From positions 186,001 to 250,000 of the forward strand of contig MPNJ01000004.1 of the NCBI GenBank assembly GCA_002238965.1: a stretch of 64,000 nt of DNA. Reading direction: 5' to 3'. The translations under genes and the position numbers were made by a program. The DNA is from Nitrospinae bacterium bin107 (lineage in GTDB: Bacteria > UBA8248). Below are positions 43,200-51,640 of the stretch, piece by piece (the first letter of the stretch is position 1; each line of letters starts with the position of its first letter). The notes under the pieces were generated by a model. It made no database searches. It had not been told where the DNA came from and was given only the letters and a program-made list of their open reading frames with translations.

Positions 43200-44663
43200 C
43201 TACTCCCCGTATTCGTTCTCACCCGGGGGCGGGGACGCGAAACTGTTACCGATGGCGATCACCGCGTCACGCCCTCCGTGGCGCTCGACCAACGCCGCCT
43301 GTTCCGCCTTTGCGCGCCCATCCACCTCTTCGGGGTCGAGGACGCGCAAAAGACCTGCTTCGAGCTCCGAGAGTATGGATTGGTGTGCGGGGCTCTTGGA
43401 GATGTCGCGGCGCTCCTCGGGATCGTCTTCCAGATCAAAGAGTTCGGGCTCGTGCCCCACGTAATGGATGTATTTGTAGCGACCTCGACGAATCATGAAC
43501 AACCCCGTCTTGGCGCCGAGCGCATGGAATTCGCTGAAAATCTCGCGCTCGGGGACATCGGGTTCATTCGCGATCCGGAACATGGAATCGCCATGCAGCT
43601 GCGCTTCCTCGTCGCTCTCAAGCAAACCTGCACAATCGAGCGCTGTGGGATAAAGATCGACGAGCGAGACCGGCGTTCGCGACACCTTCCCCCTCGGAAC
43701 GTCCGGCCCCGAGACGATGAGAGGTACAGCGACGGATTCCTCATACATCGTGGATTTCCCCCATAGACCGCGCTCGCCCAGATTATCCCCGTGGTCGCTG
43801 GCGAAGAGCACCCGCGTGTTGTCCCTGAAACCTGAATCTTCCAGAGTTTTCAGGATTCTCCCGACGTTCGAATCCACAAAGCTGATCATGGCGAAATATG
43901 ACGCGAGAGCGACGCGTCGCTTGTGGTCATCGAAATAATCGTCGTACGGAGCGCATTCGTGAAGCGCGGCAATCCAGGGGTGCCAATCGTAGCCGCCCGA
44001 AGGGTGGGGCTCGGGCAGCGGGATGTCTTCGAGCGGGTAGTGATCGTAAAACTCGGGCGGCCCGATAAAGGGGAAATGCGGGCACGTGAGCGAGACGAAC
44101 AGCGCCCAGGGGCGCTCGTCAAGTTCCTTTGCTCGCCCGGCAATCCACTCGCAGGCCAAATCCGTGACTTGCCCGTCATAGGAAATATATTTGGAGTCAC
44201 CCGGCCCGATTTGCTCGGCCATCCATTCCGGATTGTTCCGGGGCGGCAGGCCCTTCTCATCGCGAACCGCACTATGGATATCACCTATTCCACCTTTGGG
44301 CACATGCAGGGGGATAATTTGCTCGTCGAAGCCGACGGGAAGCTCGGCGTTTCGGTAATGGAGCTTGCCGACCGAAGCGGTTCTCACCCCGGCTTCCTGG
44401 AGGCGGTGGCCCCAGCTCGGCGGCTCTCCCTCGTAGGGATGCGCATTGTCCCAGGCGCTGATTTCATGCACATACTTGCCCGTGGCGAAACTCGCGCGGG
44501 CCGGCGCGCAGATGGGGCAGTTCGTATATGCGCTCTCAAACCGGGTGCCCGACGCAGCGAGCGCGTCGATGTTCGGCGTTTTGACGATCGGGTGGCCATA
44601 GCAGCCCATCATTTTTTGTGTATGCTCATCATCCATCAAGAGCAAGAAATTCATCGGCTCCAT
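43200..44663 (-). CDS. Sulfatase family hydrolase (formylglycine type)
   Basis: 487 residues. The alkaline-phosphatase-fold metal site begins D11-D12-E. The sulfatase signature is C52-A-P-A-R56, where C52 would be converted to formylglycine. SDHGDNLGERGLWGKST near 290-306 gives more metal and sulfate ligands. The C-terminal FDLEDDPEERRDI is typical of arylsulfatase/choline-sulfatase-like enzymes. No signal peptide, so probably cytosolic, which favours small sulfate esters over polysaccharides. GGGAG lies 8 bases before the ATG. No sulfatase-maturing enzyme is nearby. Confidence 0.93.
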   Translation of the reverse strand: MEPMNFLLLMDDEHTQKMMGCYGHPIVKTPNIDALAASGTRFESAYTNCPICAPARASFATGKYVHEISAWDNAHPYEGEPPSWGHRLQEAGVRTASVGKLHYRNAELPVGFDEQIIPLHVPKGGIGDIHSAVRDEKGLPPRNNPEWMAEQIGPGDSKYISYDGQVTDLACEWIAGRAKELDERPWALFVSLTCPHFPFIGPPEFYDHYPLEDIPLPEPHPSGGYDWHPWIAALHECAPYDDYFDDHKRRVALASYFAMISFVDSNVGRILKTLEDSGFRDNTRVLFASDHGDNLGERGLWGKSTMYEESVAVPLIVSGPDVPRGKVSRTPVSLVDLYPTALDCAGLLESDEEAQLHGDSMFRIANEPDVPEREIFSEFHALGAKTGLFMIRRGRYKYIHYVGHEPELFDLEDDPEERRDISKSPAHQSILSELEAGLLRVLDPEEVDGRAKAEQAALVERHGGRDAVIAIGNSFASPPPGENEYGE

Positions 44664-44979
44664 CTGCGAAACTCCCTGAATCGGTCAGAAGTGGTCAAGA
44701 ATCCGTAAAATCATATCTCCAGAAACAACGAATTGAAAATACCCTCACTACCGAATTACGGCAAAGCCCCTCGTTCGATCTTGGCTTCAATATGCGTGAA
44801 CATGCGCAAGGAAGCCAGATCCTTCACATTCGAAATATATCCCGGTTGCCAATTCTTCCCATATCCGTCAATATAAGGGATCGGTACGCCCAGACCCCCA
44901 AAAGGCGCAGGTCGGGAACCTTAAGAAGAAAATATGTCTCCTCGCATTTGGCGAGAGAGACTTTATCAGGTTGATTATA
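44664..44979. other. Intergenic region between sulfatase and radical SAM gene
   Basis: 316 bases without a gene. A small hairpin (CTCGC 44941-44945 with GCGAG 44951-44955, loop ATTTG) lies 25 bases before the ATG of the plus-strand gene and could affect its translation. TTGCCA (44846-44851) is followed by an AT-rich block ending ATATAAG near 44877; spacing is poor for a promoter. Confidence 0.45.
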
Positions 44980-47802
44980 ATGAATTTAGACTACGCACGG
45001 GACGTTTTCCCCTTCGTCCAGAAACCTTCGCGTTATCTAGGGAACGAGGTCAACTCGATCCACAAGGATCTCGCCAAGGTAAGAAATCGTATCGCACTTG
45101 CGTTCCCGGATACTTATGAAGTCGGCATGTCGCACAATGGCATCCGCATTCTCTATCACCTCCTGAACGAAAATGAAGACGTCGCCGCCGAGCGGGTTTT
45201 TCTCCCCTGGGATGATTTCGAAACCATCCTGAGAAGCAAGAACGCGCCTCTGACCACGCTGGAGAGCAGAACGCCCGTCCGGGAATTCCATATTCTGGGG
45301 ATATCGCTTCTGTACGAACTGGCCGCCAGCAACATCGTCTTGCTGCTCGATTTGGCCGGCATACCCAGGCGAACCACCCAAAGGCGGAGAGAAGACCCGC
45401 TCGTCATCGCGGGCGGTCCCGTGACGTTCAACGTGGAGCCGATGGCGCCGTTCTTCGACGCCGTCGCTCTCGGCGATGGAGAAGAACTTTTCCCCGATGT
45501 CATCAAAGCCCACGAGAGGTGGCGGGAAACGAACGCACCCAGAGAAGCGTTGCTCGAGATGCTGGAGGAGATTGACGGGGTCTACGTCCCGAGTCGTTAC
45601 TTGGTCGAACACGAGCCCGACGGCGAGGTGAAGCGTTTTCATCACGTCAGCGGCCACCAGGATCCCGTTCTGGCGCGCGTACTGGAGGATTTGAACGATT
45701 CGCCCCACCCCACGCAGCCTGTCATCCCCTTCACCCAGGTGGTGCACGACCGGGTGACGCTCGAGGTGCAGCGCGGATGCACGAGGGGATGCCGCTTTTG
45801 TCACGCAGGCATGGTCTATCGCCCCGTTCGGGATCGGGACCCCCACAAAGTCCTCGAACTCGCTGAGGAATCCCTCAAGAATACGGGTTATGAGGAAATC
45901 AGCCTCTCATCACTTTGCATCGCCGATTATCAACCCCTGAAGGGTCTGGTACCCCGCATGATGGAGCGCCTCGCTCCCATGCAGACCTCCATCTCGCTCC
46001 CATCGCTGCGCGTCGGCGCGATGAGCCCGGATCTCCTGGCCCAGATTGCCCGCGTGCGCCGCACGGGCTTCACCCTGGTGCCCGAGGCGGGCAGCGAGCG
46101 CCTGCGAAACGTCATCAACAAGGTGTTGACCGAAGCGGACCTCAAGCGAAACCTCCAGGACATCCTCGACACCGGCTGGCCGGGCGTAAAGTTCTATTTC
46201 ATGCTCGGTCTCCCCACCGAGAATTTCGACGATTTGCAGGAGATGGCGGACATGCTCATGTCCTGCATGAGGATGCGCTCGCGAAAAACGGGCGAGCCGT
46301 TCCGCTTCATCAACGTCAGCCTTTCCACCTTCGTGCCGAAGCCCCATACGCCCTTCCAGTGGTTTCCCCAGAACACGAAAGAGGAAATCAAGGCGAAACT
46401 CGATTTCATCAAGCGGGCCGTGCCTGACAGGCGAATCAAGCTGCACTGGTCGAACCCCGAGCACAGTTTTTTGGAAGCGGTTATCTCGAAAGGCGACCGC
46501 CGCCAGGCGGACGCCATCGAGACGGCGGTCGACATGGGATGTAAATTCGACGGTTGGATGGAGTTTTTCGACTACGATAAATGGATGGCCGCCTTCAGGG
46601 AACATGACCTCGACCCGGAATGGTACGCCTACCGCGAAATACCGGAAGATGCCCCGCTCCCCTGGGATCATCTCGACTGCGGTGTGACGAAGGAGTATCA
46701 ACTTGCCGACTGGAAACGCTCACTCCGCGAGGTCACTATCGGCGATTGCCGCTATGAGGCGTGCGGTCAATGCGGCATTCTGGATAAATATAAGGGCATC
46801 AAATACCACTACGAAAAACCCATGCCGCTTGAAAATTCTTCTCTCCCGGTCATCAACGCGCCCGCTCGGGCTGACAGTATGGTTCACGCGGCGGATTTGC
46901 CGCCCGGACAGGACGTCGCTCCCGCAGAACCGGTAGAGCTCGCAATCGCCAAAGCCCGGCCCGAGCCGCCGCGTCCCAGACAAAGGAGGCGCAAGAGCGT
47001 CGCCCGGGAATCAGGGCCCGTTCCGGTGGGTTTCGAGGGCGCACACGACGACAACCCCGGCCTCGCCGAAGAACAACCCGACGCGCCCATCCGCAAATTC
47101 AGATTCATCTATGAAAAATCCGGAGACCTCCGATTCTTGAGTCACCTGGAGATTCTGAGAACTTTCATCCGCACCATACAGCGCGCAGGCTACCGCCTCG
47201 AACATTCCAAAGGCTTCAACCCGCACCCCAAAATCGTTTTCTCCCATGCGCTGCCCGTAGGCGTGGAGAGCCGCGCGGAGGTGGTGGATTTCTCACTATT
47301 GGAGGTCGACGGGCGCATCGAATTACGCGATTTGTTCCAAAACCTGAAACGTGAACTCCCTCGAGGCCTCAAGCCCCGTTCGGGATGGCGCATCGAGGGG
47401 AAAGCACCTTCATCCGCCAACGCGCTCAGGGCTGCAACCTATGAAATTTCCTTGTCTCGAAAAGACCTTGACTCGCCCGAAGCTCCGGATTTGCAGGTCA
47501 GTACCATCATCGAAGAGTTCATGGATGAAAATAGCATTGAAATCACGCGCGAGCACAAAGGAAAGATTAAACATTTCGACGCGCGGCCATCCATCGTGCG
47601 GTTTTCGCTCGAATCATCGACCGACGCCGTCATTCGCCTGCACCTCACACTCCTTTATGGAGATGGCATTAAACCGAAGGTTACGGAACTTCTCGCCCGA
47701 TGTTTCGGGCTATCTCCCGAGGCATGCCTGAGGGCTCGGGTTCAGAAAATCTCCGTCCACTGGAGAGCGGGAACGCCCCGCACATTACAAAATGCCGTCT
47801 GA
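44980..47802 (+). CDS. B12-binding-like radical SAM protein fused to a DUF2344 domain (TIGR03960-TIGR03936)
   Basis: 940 residues from the ATG at 44980 (AGG 9 bases upstream); a TTG three codons earlier is less likely. Residues about 1-230 resemble the cobalamin-binding-like domain, followed by the radical SAM site CTRGCRFCHAG near residue 268. A proline- and charge-rich linker (about 620-705) leads to the C-terminal DUF2344 domain starting RKFRFIYEKSGDLRFLSHLE. The two parts are separate genes in some lineages and fused in others. The gene commonly sits just upstream of rng, as here, which suggests a role in RNA or ribosome maturation; the reaction is unknown. Confidence 0.92.
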   Translation: MNLDYARDVFPFVQKPSRYLGNEVNSIHKDLAKVRNRIALAFPDTYEVGMSHNGIRILYHLLNENEDVAAERVFLPWDDFETILRSKNAPLTTLESRTPVREFHILGISLLYELAASNIVLLLDLAGIPRRTTQRRREDPLVIAGGPVTFNVEPMAPFFDAVALGDGEELFPDVIKAHERWRETNAPREALLEMLEEIDGVYVPSRYLVEHEPDGEVKRFHHVSGHQDPVLARVLEDLNDSPHPTQPVIPFTQVVHDRVTLEVQRGCTRGCRFCHAGMVYRPVRDRDPHKVLELAEESLKNTGYEEISLSSLCIADYQPLKGLVPRMMERLAPMQTSISLPSLRVGAMSPDLLAQIARVRRTGFTLVPEAGSERLRNVINKVLTEADLKRNLQDILDTGWPGVKFYFMLGLPTENFDDLQEMADMLMSCMRMRSRKTGEPFRFINVSLSTFVPKPHTPFQWFPQNTKEEIKAKLDFIKRAVPDRRIKLHWSNPEHSFLEAVISKGDRRQADAIETAVDMGCKFDGWMEFFDYDKWMAAFREHDLDPEWYAYREIPEDAPLPWDHLDCGVTKEYQLADWKRSLREVTIGDCRYEACGQCGILDKYKGIKYHYEKPMPLENSSLPVINAPARADSMVHAADLPPGQDVAPAEPVELAIAKARPEPPRPRQRRRKSVARESGPVPVGFEGAHDDNPGLAEEQPDAPIRKFRFIYEKSGDLRFLSHLEILRTFIRTIQRAGYRLEHSKGFNPHPKIVFSHALPVGVESRAEVVDFSLLEVDGRIELRDLFQNLKRELPRGLKPRSGWRIEGKAPSSANALRAATYEISLSRKDLDSPEAPDLQVSTIIEEFMDENSIEITREHKGKIKHFDARPSIVRFSLESSTDAVIRLHLTLLYGDGIKPKVTELLARCFGLSPEACLRARVQKISVHWRAGTPRTLQNAV

Positions 47803-49399
47803 AATCGTCGTCAACGCCGAGCCTTTTGAGACACGCATCGCGCTGCTCGAAAACGGGGTAGCGGCCGAGCTTTACATCGAACGAGAAAGCGGCAAAAACA
47901 TCGTCGGCAACATATACAAGGGAAAAGTCACAAAAGTGCTGCCGGGAATGCAGGCGGCGTTTGTAGACATTGGACTGGAAAAGGCGGGCTTTCTCTACGT
48001 GAGCGACGTCGACACAATCGAATCCATCGAGAATTACAGGAAACTCGCGACGGAACAATCAGAAGACGACGATGACCTCGATTTTGAAGGCAACGACTTC
48101 AGCAACGGGGACGAACACGATGGCGGCAAGGACGAGCAGCAAAACGGATCTCATCGTAATCTCATCGGAAGACGACCTCGCCGTTGGGAAGAAGAGCGCC
48201 ACATCGAGGACCTGCTCAAAGACGGCCAGGACGTCATCGTCCAGGTCAGTAAAGAGCCCCTTGGCACCAAAGGCTCCAGGCTGACGAGCTACATCACCCT
48301 GCCGGGCCGGTATGTGGTCTACATGCCCACGATCAAGCAAATCGGCATCAGCAGGCGAATCGAGAACGAAGATGAAAGGAAAAGACTCAAGAAACTTGTA
48401 CGCAAAAACCGCCAACCAGGAGCCGGATACATCGTGCGCACGGCGAGTGAAACCATGCCCGCCCAGGACATCGAAGCCAACGTGAATTTCCTGCACGCGC
48501 TCTGGGAAGATATTCTGATCAAAAACGAATCGGCTTCCTCCCCGTCCCGGATTCATTCGAACCTGACCATCATTGAGCGGACCGTAAGGGATTTGTTCAA
48601 TTCCTCCGTCGACAGGATGATCATCGACGACAAGGAACAATATCTGAAAACCAGGGAATTTATACAAAGCTATTATCCGCATCTGGTTCCCAAGCTCCAG
48701 CACTATGACGGCGATGAGCCGGTATTCGATTATTTCGGCGTCGAATTAGAACTCGAGCGCGCTCTCGGCCAGCGCGTGTGGCTGCGCAACGGCGGCTATA
48801 TCGTGATCGATCAGACCGAAGCGCTCACGACGATCGACGTCAACACCGGAAGATTCGTGGGCAAGAAAAGCCCCGAGGAGACGATACTTGAAACGAATCT
48901 GGAGGCGGTGCGCGAAATCGTAGCCCAATTGCGCCTGCGCAACCTGGGCGGGATCATCATCGTCGATTACATCGACATGGAAAAAGAAGAGAATCGGGAT
49001 AAAGTATTCAACACCTTCAAGGAGGAACTCAGGAAAGACCGTTCGCGAACCAACATTTTGAAGATCAGCGAACTAGGGCTCGTCGAGATGACCCGAAAGC
49101 GCGTTCGGGACAGCATCCAGAGAACGCTCTGCACCGCATGCCCTTACTGCGAAGGACGCGGACAGGTGAAGTCCGCGATTTCGGTGAGCTATGAAGCCAT
49201 GCGTGAAGTGCGCCGGATGAGGAGAGCGCACAAGGACGCCTCAAAATTCCTCATCAACATCCACCCCGAGGTCGTGGATATCCTCCTCGATGAAGAAAGA
49301 AGGCACGTGGAAGAACTCGAAAGCCTTCTCAACATACAACTCGTCATAAAAGGCGATGCCGAACTGCATCGCGAAGGCTTCGAAGTCGTTCGCCTGTAA
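47792..49399 (+). CDS. rng: Ribonuclease G
   Basis: 535 residues, overlapping the preceding gene by 11 bases. The S1 domain (about 35-200) contains GNIYKGKVTKVLPGMQAAFVDIG split by an acidic, low-complexity insert (about 87-125, rich in D, E, N, G) not seen in E. coli RNase G. Catalytic magnesium ligands D349 (TIDVNTG) and D392 (IIVDYIDM) are present. The zinc-link CTACPYC near 446-452 would join the dimer. It is an endoribonuclease for 16S rRNA 5' end processing and mRNA decay in the cytosol. Confidence 0.95.
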   Translation: MPSEIVVNAEPFETRIALLENGVAAELYIERESGKNIVGNIYKGKVTKVLPGMQAAFVDIGLEKAGFLYVSDVDTIESIENYRKLATEQSEDDDDLDFEGNDFSNGDEHDGGKDEQQNGSHRNLIGRRPRRWEEERHIEDLLKDGQDVIVQVSKEPLGTKGSRLTSYITLPGRYVVYMPTIKQIGISRRIENEDERKRLKKLVRKNRQPGAGYIVRTASETMPAQDIEANVNFLHALWEDILIKNESASSPSRIHSNLTIIERTVRDLFNSSVDRMIIDDKEQYLKTREFIQSYYPHLVPKLQHYDGDEPVFDYFGVELELERALGQRVWLRNGGYIVIDQTEALTTIDVNTGRFVGKKSPEETILETNLEAVREIVAQLRLRNLGGIIIVDYIDMEKEENRDKVFNTFKEELRKDRSRTNILKISELGLVEMTRKRVRDSIQRTLCTACPYCEGRGQVKSAISVSYEAMREVRRMRRAHKDASKFLINIHPEVVDILLDEERRHVEELESLLNIQLVIKGDAELHREGFEVVRL

Positions 49400-49447
49400 C
49401 GAGGCGCCCTGCTTTTTTGTGATTTTGCCGCCCTGAGGATATATGAT

Positions 49448-50209
49448 ATGCGGCGAAGTGTGTGCTCATTGGCATTCGCTGTGTTCCTTGCAGGGTGCGC
49501 CAATTTTCCCCAACTCAATCCAGGCTCCAATCCTAAAGAGAAACCCCGAAGCGTTTCCGACGTCAATGCGCTCGAAAAAGAATTGTCCACCGCCAAGGCG
49601 CGTAATGTGCGCCTCGAGGCGCAAGCAGCCGAATCCGCCAGGAAAATCGAAACGCTCACTCAAGGAATTCGTGACTTGAGAAAGGAAATGAGCACTCTGG
49701 AGGCCACAATAGAAAGGCTGAGGCGGGAAAACATCATCGCCAAGAACTTCTCGATACGCCAATCGCCTCAAAAAAGGATGGAAAAGCCAAAAGTCGCCTC
49801 CATCACCCCGCAGGCGCTCTACAACAAATCCTACCGCGCCGTCAGGGACGGGAAAAATGAGGCAGCCATTCGAGGATTTCTTCGTTTTCTGCGCCTGTTT
49901 CCCAAGAATCAGTTGGCTCCTCATTCCCAATATTGGCTTGGGGAGTCCTACTACGGACTCAGGCAATACCACGAGGCGCTGAATGAATTACTCAAACTCA
50001 TCACAAGATACCCAAAAAGCAAGAAAGTTCCGGATGCCTATTACAAACGAGGGCTTATCTATATCCGTCGGAAATTCCCCTTGAATGCATCCCTTGAATT
50101 CGAAAACCTGGTCGAAAAATTCCCCGCACACCCCCTGTCCAAAAAGGCGAAGGTTCAACTTCAAAACCTCAAGCACTACACCCGGAAAAAGCCTGATGAA
50201 AATAGATAA
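49448..50209 (+). CDS. Lipoprotein with coiled coil and tetratricopeptide tail (CpoB/YbgF-like)
   Basis: 253 residues. The lipobox LAGC (residues 14-17) puts it as a lipoprotein, anchored to a membrane by C17. A coiled coil follows (about 40-95), then tetratricopeptide-like repeats (about 120-245): YRAVRDGKNEAAIRGFLRFL, SQYWLGESYYGLRQYHEAL, AYYKRGLIYIRR. The same layout as CpoB/YbgF of the Tol-Pal system, although that one has a normal signal peptide. No tol genes adjoin. A weak GAGG precedes the ATG. Confidence 0.85.
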   Translation: MRRSVCSLAFAVFLAGCANFPQLNPGSNPKEKPRSVSDVNALEKELSTAKARNVRLEAQAAESARKIETLTQGIRDLRKEMSTLEATIERLRRENIIAKNFSIRQSPQKRMEKPKVASITPQALYNKSYRAVRDGKNEAAIRGFLRFLRLFPKNQLAPHSQYWLGESYYGLRQYHEALNELLKLITRYPKSKKVPDAYYKRGLIYIRRKFPLNASLEFENLVEKFPAHPLSKKAKVQLQNLKHYTRKKPDENR

Positions 50210-50305
50210 ACCATTCCCACATCACTCCGAACATATCCTCTGTCTTGACACGAGATACGGACTCCATGTTATGGGTTCAGGTGTGAGGAACACCGGAGAT
50301 CGTGA

Positions 50306-51484
50306 ATGAGCACCTCGAACCCCACGACGCGTATCGAGAATCGAGATTCATCGAGCGCATCCGACGCTTGGCTTGTCTTACAAACCCTGCCGGGAATGAC
50401 ACCCGAGCGACTGAATCGACTTACCGAATCATTTGAGCGTCCCACGGAAGCTCTAAATGCGCCCTCCGACGTGTTTGCGCGCCTTTGCGGCCGAAAAGCG
50501 CGTGAAGTTCTTGATAAAGACTCACCGGTCGATTTGGCCGCCAAAATCCGTCAGGAGGCTTCGAAACTAGGCGCAGGAATTATCACGCGCGATTCCGCCC
50601 AGTATCCTGAATCCCTGCGCGAGATTTACGCCCCGCCGGGCGCATTCTTCATCGAGGGCGAAATCCTCGCCACGGATCGTCTCGCCGTCGCTATTGTCGG
50701 TATGCGACGCCCTACGGACTACGGAAGGCGTGTGGCGAGACAGCTTGCGGCCGATCTCGCCAGAAAAGGAATTACGATCGTAAGCGGAATGGCCTACGGC
50801 ATCGATGCGGAAGCTCACAAGGCCACACTCGATGCGGGAGGCAGAACCATCGCCGTCCTCGGCTGTGGTCTGACCCAAAACTACCCCGCCGAACATAAGG
50901 AACTCAGGCGGGAGATCGCCGCCCAAGGCGCCGTGATATCGGAATTTCACCTTCGCGCTCATCCGAGAAAAGAGAATTTCCCCCGGAGAAACCGCCTTAT
51001 CAGCGGCTTGTCCCTTGCGACGGTCGTCATTGAGGCCGCGCAGCGAAGCGGCGCTCTCCTGACCGCCCGGCTGGCGCTCGAGCAGGGCCGCGAGGTTATG
51101 GCCGTGCCCGGACCCGTCCATACCCAGAAAAGCACCGGCTGCCATCACCTTCTCAAACAAGGGGCGCACCTGGTGGAAAATGCGGACGACATCGTCGACG
51201 CTCTTCCAGAGTACGTCCGAAGTATGCTAGATAATCCAGCGCAGATTCGAGTCAAGGGATTGGGCCCTGAAAAAAGCGAAGTTCCAAAGGAGACGCCGAA
51301 CCCGAATCTCACGGAGGACGAAAATGCGCTTCTCCTCTTGCTGGGAAATGGAGACAACACTATAGAGGGCCTGACACAGCAGCGTGGCATGCCGGCACAG
51401 GAAGTTTCATCCGCCTTGTTGCGCCTGGAATTGGAGGGCCTCGTGAGACAAACAACCTCGGGAGTGTACGAAAGAGTCTTATGA
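50306..51484 (+). CDS. dprA: DNA-protecting protein DprA
   Basis: 392 residues. A SAM-like N-terminal part, the Rossmann core with VGMRRPTDYGRRVARQLAADLA (about 131-152), SGMAYGIDAEAHKATLDAGGRTIAVLGCG and FPRRNRLISGLS, and a C-terminal winged helix (about 335-392). The core usually reads GSR; here it is GMR. DprA loads RecA on incoming single-stranded DNA in natural transformation and recombination. GGAG lies 7 bases before the ATG. It starts the dprA-topA-trmFO-xerC-hslVU run. Confidence 0.96.
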   Translation: MSTSNPTTRIENRDSSSASDAWLVLQTLPGMTPERLNRLTESFERPTEALNAPSDVFARLCGRKAREVLDKDSPVDLAAKIRQEASKLGAGIITRDSAQYPESLREIYAPPGAFFIEGEILATDRLAVAIVGMRRPTDYGRRVARQLAADLARKGITIVSGMAYGIDAEAHKATLDAGGRTIAVLGCGLTQNYPAEHKELRREIAAQGAVISEFHLRAHPRKENFPRRNRLISGLSLATVVIEAAQRSGALLTARLALEQGREVMAVPGPVHTQKSTGCHHLLKQGAHLVENADDIVDALPEYVRSMLDNPAQIRVKGLGPEKSEVPKETPNPNLTEDENALLLLLGNGDNTIEGLTQQRGMPAQEVSSALLRLELEGLVRQTTSGVYERVL

Positions 51485-51640
51485 ACAAGCGATCGCCTCA
51501 AGCGTCGACAGGAAATTTCGAAATTGAAAATGAACCCGCGATTGCGCAAGCGTTCGCTAATCGAGAATATAAAGCCGCCCACTAGGAAGATCCATCAATA
51601 ACCGGAATCCTGAATAACAACCCGTGGGCATGAGAAATAA

